64,000 nucleotides of DNA from Cohnella fermenti. GTDB lineage: Bacteria; Bacillota; Bacilli; Paenibacillales; Paenibacillaceae. The notes beneath the pieces were generated by a model. The model did no database searches. It saw only the letters and a list, made by a program, of their open reading frames with translations, and was not told where the DNA came from. Position 1 is the first letter of the stretch. The number at the start of each line of letters is the position of its first letter. Shown one piece after another: positions 43,858 to 52,727 of this stretch. The position numbers were made by a program, and so were the translations under genes. The stretch lies in contig NZ_SSOB01000022.1 in NCBI RefSeq assembly GCF_004801405.1, positions 62,001-126,000 of the forward strand, written 5' to 3'.

Positions 43858-44541
43858 ATGAACCTGCACAAGCTCGGAAGACGGGCCGCCGCGCTCGCTC
43901 TCGGCGGAGCCCTGATGCTTCCCGCCATGAACGCCTTCGCCGCAACGACCTATACGGCAACGGACAACGACACCTTCTGGACGCTGTCCAAGAAGTTCGG
44001 CGTCCCGCTGGCGTCCCTGATGAACGCGAACCCGAAGATCGACCCTCTCAACATTTATAAGGGACTTAAGATTGCGATCCCGTCCGGCACCGCAGCCAAG
44101 ACGACGACGGCGAGCGCAGCGAAGGCCGCGGCAACGACGACAACCGCAGCGACGATGAAGGCCGCGGCGACAACGTCGACCGCAGCCAACACCGTCACGA
44201 CGGCATCCGGCGCCGTCCTCGGCTACTCCAAGGCGATTACGATGAAGGCAAGCGCTTATTCCGCCTCCATCGAAGAGAACCCTTGGGGAGCCGTCGACTA
44301 CTTCGGCAACGCGCTGAAGCTCGGCACCATCGCCGTCGACCCGAAGGTCGTCCCGCTCGGGACGAAGGTGTACATCGCCGGCTACAACTTCGCCGGGCTC
44401 CCCGCGGGCGGCATGATCGCCACCGCCTCGGACGCCGGCAGCGCCATCGTCGGCAACCGCATCGACATCTTCATTCCGGACACGCCGGCGAACGTCTCGG
44501 AATTCGGCTTCCAGAACGTGAAGCTGTACATTCTGGAATAG
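43858..44541 (+). CDS. LysM and 3D domain cell-wall protein
   Basis: Exported protein of 227 residues. A signal peptide ends at AFAA (residue 29). One LysM domain (YTATDNDTFWTLSKKFGVPL...NIYKGLKIAIP) binds peptidoglycan. An Ala/Thr/Lys-rich linker of about 45 residues leads to a C-terminal 3D domain (MKASAYSAS, IAVDPKVVPLGTKVYI, SDAGSAIVGNRIDIF) with the three conserved Asp. 3D domains are the lytic-transglycosylase-like fold of Bacillus YocH, YabE and similar proteins. The ATG has AAGGAGG upstream; an earlier in-frame start is not supported. It is monocistronic and probably takes part in wall turnover. Confidence 0.92.
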   Translation: MNLHKLGRRAAALALGGALMLPAMNAFAATTYTATDNDTFWTLSKKFGVPLASLMNANPKIDPLNIYKGLKIAIPSGTAAKTTTASAAKAAATTTTAATMKAAATTSTAANTVTTASGAVLGYSKAITMKASAYSASIEENPWGAVDYFGNALKLGTIAVDPKVVPLGTKVYIAGYNFAGLPAGGMIATASDAGSAIVGNRIDIFIPDTPANVSEFGFQNVKLYILE

Positions 44542-45155
44542 CGCGACCAAAAAAATCCGTTTGGCCTTCAGCATACATCCAGATCGGGTCCGGCGCGGTC
44601 GGTTTTGTCGCTGTGAGGCGAGACAGAGGGGAGTGGCGGGGTTCGCGATCGGTGATCCAACGAACGTTCTCATCCCGCCGTGCGCTATCTCTTCTTCTCT
44701 CCGCCTCCTCGCCAGATAATTCCCATATTATGGTAAAGACAAGGCCGCTATCCCCCTTCTGCGCGTTTATGCCTCTTCTCCCCGCGGCTCAGGAACCTCT
44801 TGGCTCTTCGCCGCACCCCGACCGCCGCCGGGTGTTCCCCACTCCTTCCGATCCTGAACGAACGGGAGAGGAGACCTAATGCCTCCAGAGGGGGAAAAGG
44901 TGCGGGGGAGAAGGCGCGCGGGGGGAGGAGGTGCCGCGTACCGGATGCCTGGCAAGCTGATCTCTAGGCGTTGTGCGCGGCGCTCCTCTCCCGCTCCGTT
45001 GGCCCGTATCGCAGGGGGGACAACCGTTCGGGTTGTCATAGCGGTTTTTCGCATAAGGATGACGGTCGAGACATCGCGCCCTGACCGTTCCACCCCACGC
45101 TGTTCGTACCTCCGGTCCGACGGCTTTTGCCCTCTGATCCGCCGGCTTTTGCTCG
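44542..45155. other. Intergenic, no gene recognised
   Basis: No credible reading frame is seen. One isolated unit of the palindrome family (CATAGCGGTTTTTCGCATAA, about 45036-45056) is present. Frames in this stretch encode basic low-complexity peptide typical of noncoding GC-rich DNA. Confidence 0.5.
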
Positions 45156-45340
45156 ATTTTATGTGGTTTTTCACATTCATCGGTTTGAATGAGCCGCTAT
45201 CTCGGCATTTTATGTGATTTTTAGCATATATGCGGCAACTGAAGCCGGAATTTTCTCTATATAAGCTATTTTTCATATAGAATCGTCCAACCTGCCCGTT
45301 ATCGCGACGCTCGAATGTGAAATTTCACATAAATTTCTTG
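45156..45340 (+). repeat. Four-palindrome intergenic element, copy 6
   Basis: Palindrome centres are at about 45168.5, 45219.5, 45270.5 and 45322.5 (steps 51, 51, 52). An extra, weaker unit follows near 45404. It lies between the convergent LysM-3D and deacetylase genes. Confidence 0.85.
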
Positions 45341-45493
45341 TATCGGCGAGTCCGGCGAGATGCCCGGCCCCCCCCCTCCCGCACGATTCAACTTATAGGT
45401 GATTCTTCGCATAAAATCCCGCCCGCCGCGCTACAATTCCGCCCCGCACTCGGTATCCGCGCACTTCATGCCGCTTCGCGCCAATATACGGTC

Positions 45494-46312
45494 TCAGTCG
45501 CTCTTGCTCTCGGGGAGCTGGAGCAGCTCCGGCAGCGTCACCGGCTCGTAGCCGCTTGCGCGCAGCCATTCGATCAGCTTCGGCAGCGCCTTGACCGTGC
45601 CGTACAGATTCTGCCCCGTTCCTCCGCCCGCATGAAGCAGAATGATCGAGCCCGGCCGGACCGCGCTTGTCACGTTCCGGAACACAAGCGGGGCGCTGAG
45701 CTGCCGCCAGTCCGACGAATCGACGTCCCAATTCACGACGGTGTAGCCCATCTTCTGCGCCCAATCGAGCTGCGACAGCCGGATCTCGCCGTACGGCGGG
45801 CGAATAAGCCGCGGCGCGAACCCGACCGTGCTCTGCAGCGCAGCCTCGGTGGCGCGAATCTGCTTCCTCATTCCCGCGATTCCCAGCTTCGAGAAGTTGG
45901 GATGATCGAACGAATGGTTGCCGATCGCATGGCCTTCCGCATGAATGCGCCTCACCAGCTCCGGAGCTTGGAGCGCCCGGCTGCCGACGACGAAGAACGT
46001 CGCCTTGACGCGCTGCTGCTTCAGCACGTTCAGAACAAGCGGCGTATAGCGCCGATCCGGCACGTCGTCGAACGTCAGCGCCACCTGCCGCGACGGCTTC
46101 GGGGCGGACAGCACGAACGCGCCCTTGTAGCGCCGCTGCATCTCCGCCCAGCTCGCGCCGGAGGGCTTGTCAAGACTTCCGGCTTCCCGCCCGCCGGCGG
46201 ACGCCTCTCCCATCGGCAGAAGAAGCAGCAGCGCGCACAGCATGCCCGCCAGCGCTCGTCTCCATCCTCGTCCCCAGCCGCTTCTCCATCCGCCAACCCA
46301 ATCGCCTAGCAT
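45494..46312 (-). CDS. Polysaccharide deacetylase
   Basis: Exported carbohydrate esterase family 4 protein of 272 residues. The signal peptide is at the N-terminus (ALAGMLCALLLLLPMGEASA). Catalytic motifs are VALTFDDVPD (base Asp and metal Asp), HSFDHPN (metal His pair), RPPYGE, NWDVDSSDW and ILLHAGGG. Such enzymes remove acetyl groups from peptidoglycan or chitin-like sugars. Three in-frame ATG codons are possible (46345, 46339, 46312); I prefer 46312 with AAAGGGG eight bases upstream, but the difference is only 11 residues. The gene converges with the LysM-3D gene and lies after ktrA on the same strand. Confidence 0.88.
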   Translation of the reverse strand: MLGDWVGGWRSGWGRGWRRALAGMLCALLLLLPMGEASAGGREAGSLDKPSGASWAEMQRRYKGAFVLSAPKPSRQVALTFDDVPDRRYTPLVLNVLKQQRVKATFFVVGSRALQAPELVRRIHAEGHAIGNHSFDHPNFSKLGIAGMRKQIRATEAALQSTVGFAPRLIRPPYGEIRLSQLDWAQKMGYTVVNWDVDSSDWRQLSAPLVFRNVTSAVRPGSIILLHAGGGTGQNLYGTVKALPKLIEWLRASGYEPVTLPELLQLPESKSD

Positions 46313-46380
46313 CCGGCCATCCCCTTTTTCCCCCCGCATGGACATTGCCCTTAGCGTGAGCGAAGAGGAGGGTTCTCATT

Positions 46381-46422
46381 CAATGGAGACCAACATTCCG
46401 CCAATGGAGACCAACATTCCGC
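46381..46422. repeat. 21-bp direct repeat, two copies
   Basis: A 21-bp unit beginning CAATGGAGACCAACATTCC is present twice head to tail between ktrA and the deacetylase gene. Function unknown. Confidence 0.7.
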
Positions 46423-46447
46423 GGAGCTTCGCTTATTCCCAGTCCGC

Positions 46448-47110
46448 TCAGGAGCCGATCGACTCCTGGAACTGCTCGATCGACTCGTTCGTGCCGATGA
46501 CGACCATGACGTCGCGCTCGGTCAGCACATCCTCCGCGTTCGGGGCAATGATGATCCCCTTCGGCTTGTTGATCGCCACGATGCTGCAGCCGTACTTCCC
46601 CCGCGGATTGACGTCCGCAAGAGACTTGCCGGTCAGGCAGCCTGGCACCGCCAGCTCGGCGATGGTGTACTTCTTGGACAGCTCGATATAATCGAGCAGG
46701 TTCGGAGATACGAGCTGATGCGCGACGCGTATGCCCATGTCCCGCTCCGGATAGATGACCCGATCGACGCCGATCCGCTCCAGCACCCGGCCGTGCAGCT
46801 CGTTCACCGCCTTCGCGACGACCTTCTTCACGCCGAGCTCCTTCAGCAGGATCGTCGCCAGAATGCTCGCCTGGATATCGTCCCCGATCGCCACGACGCC
46901 GCAGTCGAAGTTGCGCGCCCCGAGCGAACGAAGCGCCTCCTCCTCCGTCGCGTCCGCGACAACGGCGTGGGTGAGCACCTTGCTCAGCTCCTGCACCGTC
47001 TCCTCATTCCGGTCGATGCCGAGCACCTCGTAGCCGAGCTGAATAAGTTCCTTGCCGATGCTCGAGCCGAATCTTCCCAAGCCGATGATGACGAACTGAT
47101 GCATCTTCAT
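46448..47110 (-). CDS. ktrA: Ktr potassium uptake regulatory subunit
   Basis: Cytoplasmic RCK protein of 220 residues that gates the KtrB potassium channel-like pore. The N-terminal Rossmann fold shows IIGLGRFGSSIG (nucleotide site for ATP/ADP) and EVLGIDRNEE. A C-terminal RCK_C domain (about 140-220), which in this family can bind c-di-AMP, ends with VMVVIGTNESIEQF. The ATG has GGAGAAGGATG upstream and lies 15 bases after the ktrB stop. It is the third gene of an operon with two KtrB-type pores behind a c-di-AMP riboswitch, so it could be controlled at both RNA and protein level. Confidence 0.92.
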   Translation of the reverse strand: MKMHQFVIIGLGRFGSSIGKELIQLGYEVLGIDRNEETVQELSKVLTHAVVADATEEEALRSLGARNFDCGVVAIGDDIQASILATILLKELGVKKVVAKAVNELHGRVLERIGVDRVIYPERDMGIRVAHQLVSPNLLDYIELSKKYTIAELAVPGCLTGKSLADVNPRGKYGCSIVAINKPKGIIIAPNAEDVLTERDVMVVIGTNESIEQFQESIGS

Positions 47111-47125
47111 GTAGTCATCCTTCTC

Positions 47126-48469
47126 CTACCCGATAATAATCTTGCCTTCCGCATAGCGGAACAGCACCCGCCCCGGCTTCCGCCCGAGCGCATAGCCCAT
47201 CGTCAACGGTCCGATTCTTCCGATGAACATCAGAACAATGATGACAATCTTCCCGAACATAGTCAGCTCCAGCGTCAGTCCCATCGTCATGCCGACGGTG
47301 CTGAAGGCGGACGTCACCTCGAACAACAACTTTAGAAAATGATGGTCTTCCGTCGCCGACAGCAGCATCGTGGCCAAGAGGATCAGCGTAAGCGACAGGA
47401 GCGTGATCGTCAGCGCCTTGTACACTCTCTCCTGCGCGAGCCGGTAGCGGAACAGGACGACATCGTCCTTGCCCCGGATCATGGCGATCACCGCGCCGAT
47501 CAGCGCCGCGAACGTCGTCGTCTTGATCCCGCCGCCCGTCGAGCCCGGGGACGCCCCGACGAACATCAGCAGCACAAGGAAGAACTGGGTCGCCTGCCGC
47601 AGCGAGGCGATGTCGAGCGAGTTGACGCCGGCCGTTCGCGGCGCCACCGACTGCATGAACGCGGCGAGCAGCTTCTCTCCGAAGCCGAGCGGCTGCATCG
47701 ACGCCGAATTCGTATACTCGAAGACGAAGATGACGAGCGCCCCGAAGCCGATTAGGAAGCCGGTCGTGGCGAGCACAACCTTCGAATGCAGCGTAAGCCG
47801 CCGCGTTCTCCGCCAATCGATCAAGTCAGACAGAACGATGAAGCCGAGGCCGCCGAGAACGATGAGCAGCATCGAGACGATATTGACGGCCGGATCGCCC
47901 GCATAGTCGGTGAGGCTCCTGTACTGGCCCATAATATCGAAGCCGGCATTGTTAAAGAAGGACACCGAGTGGAAAATCCCATAGTATATCGCGCGGCCCG
48001 GACTCATATCCAATAAGAAGCGGACGGACAGGAGGATCGCTCCGGTCAGCTCGATGACGAGCGCGTATACGATAACCCGCCGGACGAGCCGCACGATCCC
48101 TTCCATGCTCGTCTGGTTCAGCGCTTCCTGCAAAATGAGCCGTTCGCGCAGCGAGATCCGGCGCTTCAGGAAGAAGGCGAACAGCGTCGCCATCGTCATG
48201 AAGCCGAGGCCGCCGACCTGGATCAGCGCCAGAATGACAAGCTGGCCGAACAGCGTCCAGTGCGTCCCCGTGTCGAGCGTCACGAGCCCCGTCACGCAGG
48301 CGGCGGACGTCGCCGTGAACAGCGCGTCGATCACGCTTGTCGTCTCGCCGGCGACCGTTGCCGCCGGGAGCCCGAGCAGCAGCGTGCCGACCGCAATGAT
48401 GGCGGCGAAGCCCAGCATCAAGAGTCTCGGCGGAGATCCGTAGATCCATCTCAAGCTGCTCGCGAACAT
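47126..48469 (-). CDS. ktrB: KtrB-type potassium transporter, copy 1
   Basis: Membrane pore of 447 residues in the Trk/Ktr/HKT superfamily that takes up potassium, probably sodium-coupled. Four pore loops each keep the selectivity glycine: CVTGLVTLDTG, NNAGFDIMGQ, PRTAGVNSLD and STVGMTMGLT. The ATG at 48469 is supported by GAGGAG six bases upstream; the longer frame is not. The C-terminus GRVLFRYAEGKIIIG is nearly identical to the copy encoded upstream. It follows that copy by 59 bases and precedes ktrA by 15, so all three are one operon. Confidence 0.93.
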   Translation of the reverse strand: MFASSLRWIYGSPPRLLMLGFAAIIAVGTLLLGLPAATVAGETTSVIDALFTATSAACVTGLVTLDTGTHWTLFGQLVILALIQVGGLGFMTMATLFAFFLKRRISLRERLILQEALNQTSMEGIVRLVRRVIVYALVIELTGAILLSVRFLLDMSPGRAIYYGIFHSVSFFNNAGFDIMGQYRSLTDYAGDPAVNIVSMLLIVLGGLGFIVLSDLIDWRRTRRLTLHSKVVLATTGFLIGFGALVIFVFEYTNSASMQPLGFGEKLLAAFMQSVAPRTAGVNSLDIASLRQATQFFLVLLMFVGASPGSTGGGIKTTTFAALIGAVIAMIRGKDDVVLFRYRLAQERVYKALTITLLSLTLILLATMLLSATEDHHFLKLLFEVTSAFSTVGMTMGLTLELTMFGKIVIIVLMFIGRIGPLTMGYALGRKPGRVLFRYAEGKIIIG

Positions 48470-48528
48470 TCGGTTCTCCTCCTCTTGGACTCTCTCTCGT
48501 ATGCTGGCGCTTTTTTGAGGGGGCACCC

Positions 48529-49872
48529 TTACCCGATGATGATCTTGCCTTCCGCGTGCCGGTACAGCGGCCGACCGTGCTTCGGCCCGACCGCATAGAA
48601 CAGCGTGAACGGCCCGAGCCGGCCCATGAACATGAGCAGGATCAGAATCAGCTTGCCCGCGTCCGTCAGCTCCGGCGTAAGGCCGGTGGAGAGGCCGACC
48701 GTCGCGAACGCCGACGTCGACTCGAACAGCACGCCCATGAACGTATGATTCTCCGTAACCGAGAGCAGCATCGTTCCGGCCACGACGATGAGGAACGAGA
48801 ACAGCGTCACCGTGATCGCCTTGTAGACGCGCTCCCGCTCGATCGTATGACGGAGCAGAACGACATCCTCGCGGCCGCGGAACACCGCCAGCACCGCAAC
48901 GATAAGCACCGCGAACGTCGTCGTCTTGATGCCCCCGCCCGTCGAGCCCGGGGAGACCCCGATGAACATCAGGATGACGAGCAGGAACTGCGTCGCCTGC
49001 CGCAGCGACGACACGTCGATCGTCGTAATGCCGGCCGAGCGAGGCGTCATGGAATGGAGCAGCGCCGCGAAGATTTTGTCCGCCGTGCCGAGCGGTCCGA
49101 GCGTCTTCTCGTTCGTGAACTCGAAGAGCAGGATGACGATGGCGCCAACGACGAACAGCAGGAGCGTGACGCAGATCGCCACCTTCGAATGAAGCGACAG
49201 CCGCCGGTTGCGCCGATATTCGACGAGGTCGGCCAGTACAACGAAGCCGAGGCCCCCGAGAATAATCAGGATGATCGAGAGAATGTTAACGAACGGGTCC
49301 GATATGTAATTCGACATGCTCCGGTAGTCGCCGAACAGGTCGAAGCCCGCATTGTTGAAGATCGACACCCCGTGGAAAATCCCGTAATACAAAGCCCGGC
49401 CCGGAGGCATGTCCAGCATGAAGCGAAGGGTGAACAGGAGCGACCCGGCGAGCTCGATCGTCAGCGCATAGTTGATGACGCGGCGCACGAGACGGATAAT
49501 GCCTTCCAGGTTGTTCTGGTTAAGCGATTCCTGCAGAATCAGCCGCTCCTTCAGCGATACCTTCCGCCGCAGGAAGAGGGCGAACAGCGTGCCCATCGTC
49601 ATGAAGCCGACGCCGCCGATCTGCACGAGAACAAGGATGACCCAATGCCCGAATACGGAGAAGAACGTGCCCGTATCGACGACGACAAGGCCGGTGACGC
49701 AGGTGGCGGACACCGATGTGAACAGCGCATCGATCCAGCGGATCGATTGCCCGTCCTTCAACGAGATCGGCAGCTTCAACAGGATCGCGCCGACCAGAAT
49801 GATGGCGACGAAGCCCAGCGTTAACGCCCGCGGCGGGGATGAGGCGAGCCATCCTTTGGCTTGCTTGTACAA
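48529..49872 (-). CDS. ktrB: KtrB-type potassium transporter, copy 2
   Basis: Second Trk/Ktr pore, also 447 residues, clearly a paralogue of the next gene. Filter loops are CVTGLVVVDTG, NNAGFDLFGD, PRSAGITTID and STVGLSTGLT, all with the glycine. I chose the TTG at 49872, with GGGGGGAG six bases upstream; a start at 49983 would run through the riboswitch terminator hairpin. It is the first gene after the c-di-AMP riboswitch. Two pores with one RCK gene suggest that both can use the same KtrA, or that one uses a KtrC encoded elsewhere. Confidence 0.93.
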   Translation of the reverse strand: MYKQAKGWLASSPPRALTLGFVAIILVGAILLKLPISLKDGQSIRWIDALFTSVSATCVTGLVVVDTGTFFSVFGHWVILVLVQIGGVGFMTMGTLFALFLRRKVSLKERLILQESLNQNNLEGIIRLVRRVINYALTIELAGSLLFTLRFMLDMPPGRALYYGIFHGVSIFNNAGFDLFGDYRSMSNYISDPFVNILSIILIILGGLGFVVLADLVEYRRNRRLSLHSKVAICVTLLLFVVGAIVILLFEFTNEKTLGPLGTADKIFAALLHSMTPRSAGITTIDVSSLRQATQFLLVILMFIGVSPGSTGGGIKTTTFAVLIVAVLAVFRGREDVVLLRHTIERERVYKAITVTLFSFLIVVAGTMLLSVTENHTFMGVLFESTSAFATVGLSTGLTPELTDAGKLILILLMFMGRLGPFTLFYAVGPKHGRPLYRHAEGKIIIG

Positions 49873-49941
49873 TTCGCTCTCCCCCCGATTCTGCCCTGTA
49901 GTCGTGATCTCTCGGCTAATATTAATCTCTCCGCAAGGGAG

Positions 49942-49977
49942 AAGAACAAAACAAAAAGCACTGGAGCTCCAGTGCTT
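49942..49977 (-). terminator. Riboswitch-controlled terminator
   Basis: AAGCACTGGAG/CTCCAGTGCTT is a perfect 22-bp palindrome followed on the minus strand by TTTTTGTTTTG. It lies just downstream of the c-di-AMP aptamer and upstream of the first ktrB gene, where it would stop transcription. Confidence 0.9.
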
Positions 49978-49996
49978 AGACACGAGTCCTGTTCCA

Positions 49997-50155
49997 ATAG
50001 CAGCCTACGAGGTTAGCTGACGGGTTCGGGCCTGAAACAGTGAGCCCTATCCGATAACGCCGGGAGGCGCTCGGAATTCACCCCGGGTGCCGCGTGCGGA
50101 CGGGCCGCTCGCGTGCGTTTGGTTCCCCCGTTTTCTTGCAGAAATTCGGCTGGAT
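49997..50155 (-). promoter_or_regulatory. c-di-AMP riboswitch (ydaO/yuaA class)
   Basis: On the minus strand the conserved blocks of this class appear in order: CAGCCGAATTTC (P1 5' side), CGGGGGAACCAAACG, CCGGGGTGAATTCCGAG, ATAGGGCTC, GGCCCGAACCCGTCAGC, then TAACCTCGTAGGCTG (P1 3' side). P1 pairs as CAGCC with GGCTG. In this class c-di-AMP binding favours termination, which fits the hairpin downstream and lowers potassium uptake when c-di-AMP is high. The element was recognised from memory of the consensus, not by a covariance search. Upstream (50160-50468) no other feature was identified. Confidence 0.93.
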
Positions 50156-50468
50156 AGTATGATGGTAAGAGGCGCATTCGTTCGCGCGATTCGCGTGCGG
50201 CAGGCGCACGGCTGACAGCGGCAATCCGCCTCAACGAATTATAGCCCCCTTGCCCGGCCGGGACAAGCGCGATATTGGGCAGATTTTGCCCTATTCCGCT
50301 TCGCTGGGCGGCTGTACGGCCCTTAATGGGGAGGATGACGATGATTCTTCCTCATTCTCTCGATCATACAACCATTTAAAGAGTTTGGCCACGAGAATTG
50401 TAGCAAAAAGGGCCTGCGCCCCGACTGTATGCGTTTACTTGCCGCGATGGCGAACGGAGTGATCATCC

Positions 50469-52172
50469 TTGTTCTCGAGACGTTGGGTTGTTGTATCCAT
50501 AATCGGCTTGCTCGCCTTCCTCTGGATTCAGGTCGGGCCGGGCATTCGCACTATGTTGACGGAAGAGAGCACCGGCGTGCTGTCCCGCGACGACGCGCAA
50601 GCAGCCGCCTTCGGCTTGGCCGAGTCCCGCTGGGGGATCGAACGCGGGCAGGTGGCGGCGACCCAGCTCACGCATCGAAGCGACAACGATGCGATCGCTT
50701 ATCTGTCGAGGGAGAAGCTGCTGGGCGATTACGAGGAGCAGTGGGACGCCAGCTATCCTACCGACGTGTACCGGGCGGATCTGCAGCTCGCGGACGGACG
50801 CTGGCTCCGCCTCGAGCTGCACATGCTGACCGGCAAGCTTGTCGGCTGGGCGTGGTTCGGGGAGGCCGGTGGGGCCGCAAGCGATCCAACCGCCTCCAAT
50901 TCGCCCGTCTACGACGACGCCCAGTCCGCCTCAACTTCCGCTTCTCCTGCTTCCGACTCTCCTTCTGCCTCCGACGTGAAGGCGTTCCTGAAGACGTGGG
51001 GCTACGAGCCTGCGGAGTGGGAAGCGACGGGCGGCGTGACCGAGAACGGCGACTTCGTCTACCAGTCGAGGAAGGCTCCTCTAGGGGAAGCTCGCCTGCA
51101 GCTTCTCGTCAAGCCGAACGAATCGATCTCATACCGACTTCTGCTGCCGGACTCGTTCACGGCTTATCTCGACAAGCAGGAGGAGCGCGCGACGAAGTGG
51201 TCGCTCACCGGCTACCTCTTGCCGATGATCGTGCTGTTCGTCCTCTCGATCGCGTATGCCATCCGCTATCGCCGCTGGACCTCGCTGCGCCGGGGCTGGC
51301 TGCTCTCGCTTGCGTACTTCGGCCTCTACGCGGCGTTCACCTGGAACATGATCGCCGGATTCCGCTCCCAGTCGGATGGCCAAGGAGCCCCTTCGACGGA
51401 CGGCTCCGTGGAGGCGCTCATTATTCTGAACGTCTTCATCCTGGCGGCCACCGCCATCCTGACGTCCTTCTCCGCATCCGGCGGAGACGGCCTGTGGCGC
51501 TCCATGGGCTTCAAGCTGTGGCCCTCCTGGCGGGATGCCGACTTCGGCGGTCAGGTGCTGCGCAGCATGAAGACGGGCTACGGCCTCGGCCTCATCATCC
51601 TCGGCGCCCAGTCCGTCATCTTCCTCGGCCTGGACGGCTGGCTCGGCTCGTTCACCGGCTCGGACGCATCGCAGTCGACCTACAACATGACGTACCCGTG
51701 GCTGCTTCCGTCTCTCGCCTGGTGTGCGGGCATCTCGGAGGAGCTTATCTATCGCTTCTTCGCCTTCGCGCTTTTCCGCCGCTGGCTCATCGGGCTCGCC
51801 CGCCTTGTGACCGGGCGGGAGCCGGGACGCCTCGCCGCCGGGGCGCTCACCTTCGCCGCAATGCTGCCACCGTCGCTGTTCTGGGCGTTCGGCCACGTCG
51901 GCTATCCGATCTATCCGGTCCAATCGCGCGTCATCGAGCTCATGATCATCGGTGTCCTGATCGGCTGGTTCCTGCTCCGCTTCGGCCTCATGGCCGTCAT
52001 CTTCGCCCACGTAACGCTCGACGCCATTCTCATGAGCGTGCAGCTTATATTCGACGGCCTGCCGTACGATCCCGTCAGCGGCCTCATCAGCATGACGATG
52101 CCCGCCCTCGTCGGGCTCGCGCTATGGAAGCTGCACGGCCGGTTCTCCAAGAGTCGGCCCGGCGTGGAGTAG
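50469..52172 (+). CDS. CPBP-family intramembrane metalloprotease with N-terminal extension
   Basis: Membrane protein of 567 residues. An N-terminal helix (VVVSIIGLLAFLWIQVG) is followed by an extracytoplasmic region of about 220 residues with a Ser/Ala/Pro-rich loop; its YLSREKLLGDYEEQWD and TYPTDVYRADL-like parts resemble repeat modules seen in other Paenibacillaceae CPBP proteins. The C-terminal half has about eight helices and the CAAX-protease motifs ISEELIYRFFAFALFRR (Glu-Glu), FWAFGHVGYP and IFAHVTLDA. Members cleave prenylated or bacterial membrane peptides; the substrate here is unknown. The start is TTG with CGGAGTGA upstream. It is divergent from the ktr operon and convergent with uvrC. 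Confidence 0.85.
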   Translation: MFSRRWVVVSIIGLLAFLWIQVGPGIRTMLTEESTGVLSRDDAQAAAFGLAESRWGIERGQVAATQLTHRSDNDAIAYLSREKLLGDYEEQWDASYPTDVYRADLQLADGRWLRLELHMLTGKLVGWAWFGEAGGAASDPTASNSPVYDDAQSASTSASPASDSPSASDVKAFLKTWGYEPAEWEATGGVTENGDFVYQSRKAPLGEARLQLLVKPNESISYRLLLPDSFTAYLDKQEERATKWSLTGYLLPMIVLFVLSIAYAIRYRRWTSLRRGWLLSLAYFGLYAAFTWNMIAGFRSQSDGQGAPSTDGSVEALIILNVFILAATAILTSFSASGGDGLWRSMGFKLWPSWRDADFGGQVLRSMKTGYGLGLIILGAQSVIFLGLDGWLGSFTGSDASQSTYNMTYPWLLPSLAWCAGISEELIYRFFAFALFRRWLIGLARLVTGREPGRLAAGALTFAAMLPPSLFWAFGHVGYPIYPVQSRVIELMIIGVLIGWFLLRFGLMAVIFAHVTLDAILMSVQLIFDGLPYDPVSGLISMTMPALVGLALWKLHGRFSKSRPGVE

Positions 52173-52263
52173 GGCATGGAGTAGATAGAAATGAGGATGC
52201 TCCTGGCCCGCACATCGACGCGCTGTCGGGGCTGTCGGCGAATGCGCGGTATCCCGAGAGGGC

Positions 52264-52652
52264 CAGATGAGTCGTGGTGACTCATCTGAACACCTTGCCG
52301 GCCGGTTGGCGGGGCCAGTTGAGTCACCATGGACCCAAGTTGACCGCCAACCGTCGCGTGACCGCCCCGAGATGAGTAACCACGACTCATCTGATCGCCA
52401 ACCGCCGCATGTCCATCTCGAGATGAGTAACCACGACTCAACTGAAGCAGCATTAGGCGCGTGGAGGGACCAAGATGAGTCACCATTACTCAAGTGCGGG
52501 CGTCTGAGCGAGCATGATGGGTGCAGATGAGTAACCACGACCCAACTGAAGCGTCGACAGGCGCGCAGAGGCACTGAAATGAGTCACCACGACTCATCTG
52601 GCCGCCCCGCTCGCCGGTTACCGGGGCCAGTTGAGTCACCACGACTCATCTG
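52264..52652. repeat. Array of eight 25-bp palindromes at 51-53 bp steps
   Basis: Palindromes of the type CAGATGAGT-N7-ACTCATCTG start at 52264, 52316, 52369, 52420, 52472, 52524, 52576 and 52628. The units are about 25 bp (the second is 27) and the intervals between them 26-27 bp. Two arm versions (CAGATGAGT and CAGTTGAGT) are mixed freely between left and right arms. The intervals are related to each other in part (for example both the second and third contain CGCCAACCG). The array fills the gap between the convergent CPBP and uvrC genes. CRISPR-like in spacing, but no cas genes are present and the intervals are not unique. Confidence 0.9.
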
Positions 52653-52683
52653 CCCCTCTCGTCGGCCCATCCCTCTAACCGCA

Positions 52684-52722
52684 ACCGCCCGAGCCTTCTC
52701 CGCAGAGAGAAGCTCGGGCGGT
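52684..52722. terminator. Hairpin between the array and uvrC
   Basis: ACCGCCCGAG-C-CTTCTC and GAGAAG-CTCGGGCGGT form a 16-bp stem with one bulge. It ends five bases from the uvrC stop. No T-run is visible on either side, so it is a possible rather than certain terminator. Confidence 0.5.
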
Positions 52723-52727
52723 CATTG

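Noticed and set aside
52264..52652. CRISPR array call for the eight regularly spaced repeats
   Set aside because: The spacing is CRISPR-like (repeat about 25, interval about 27), but the repeats are degenerate palindromes, several intervals resemble each other, there is no leader, and no cas gene is nearby.
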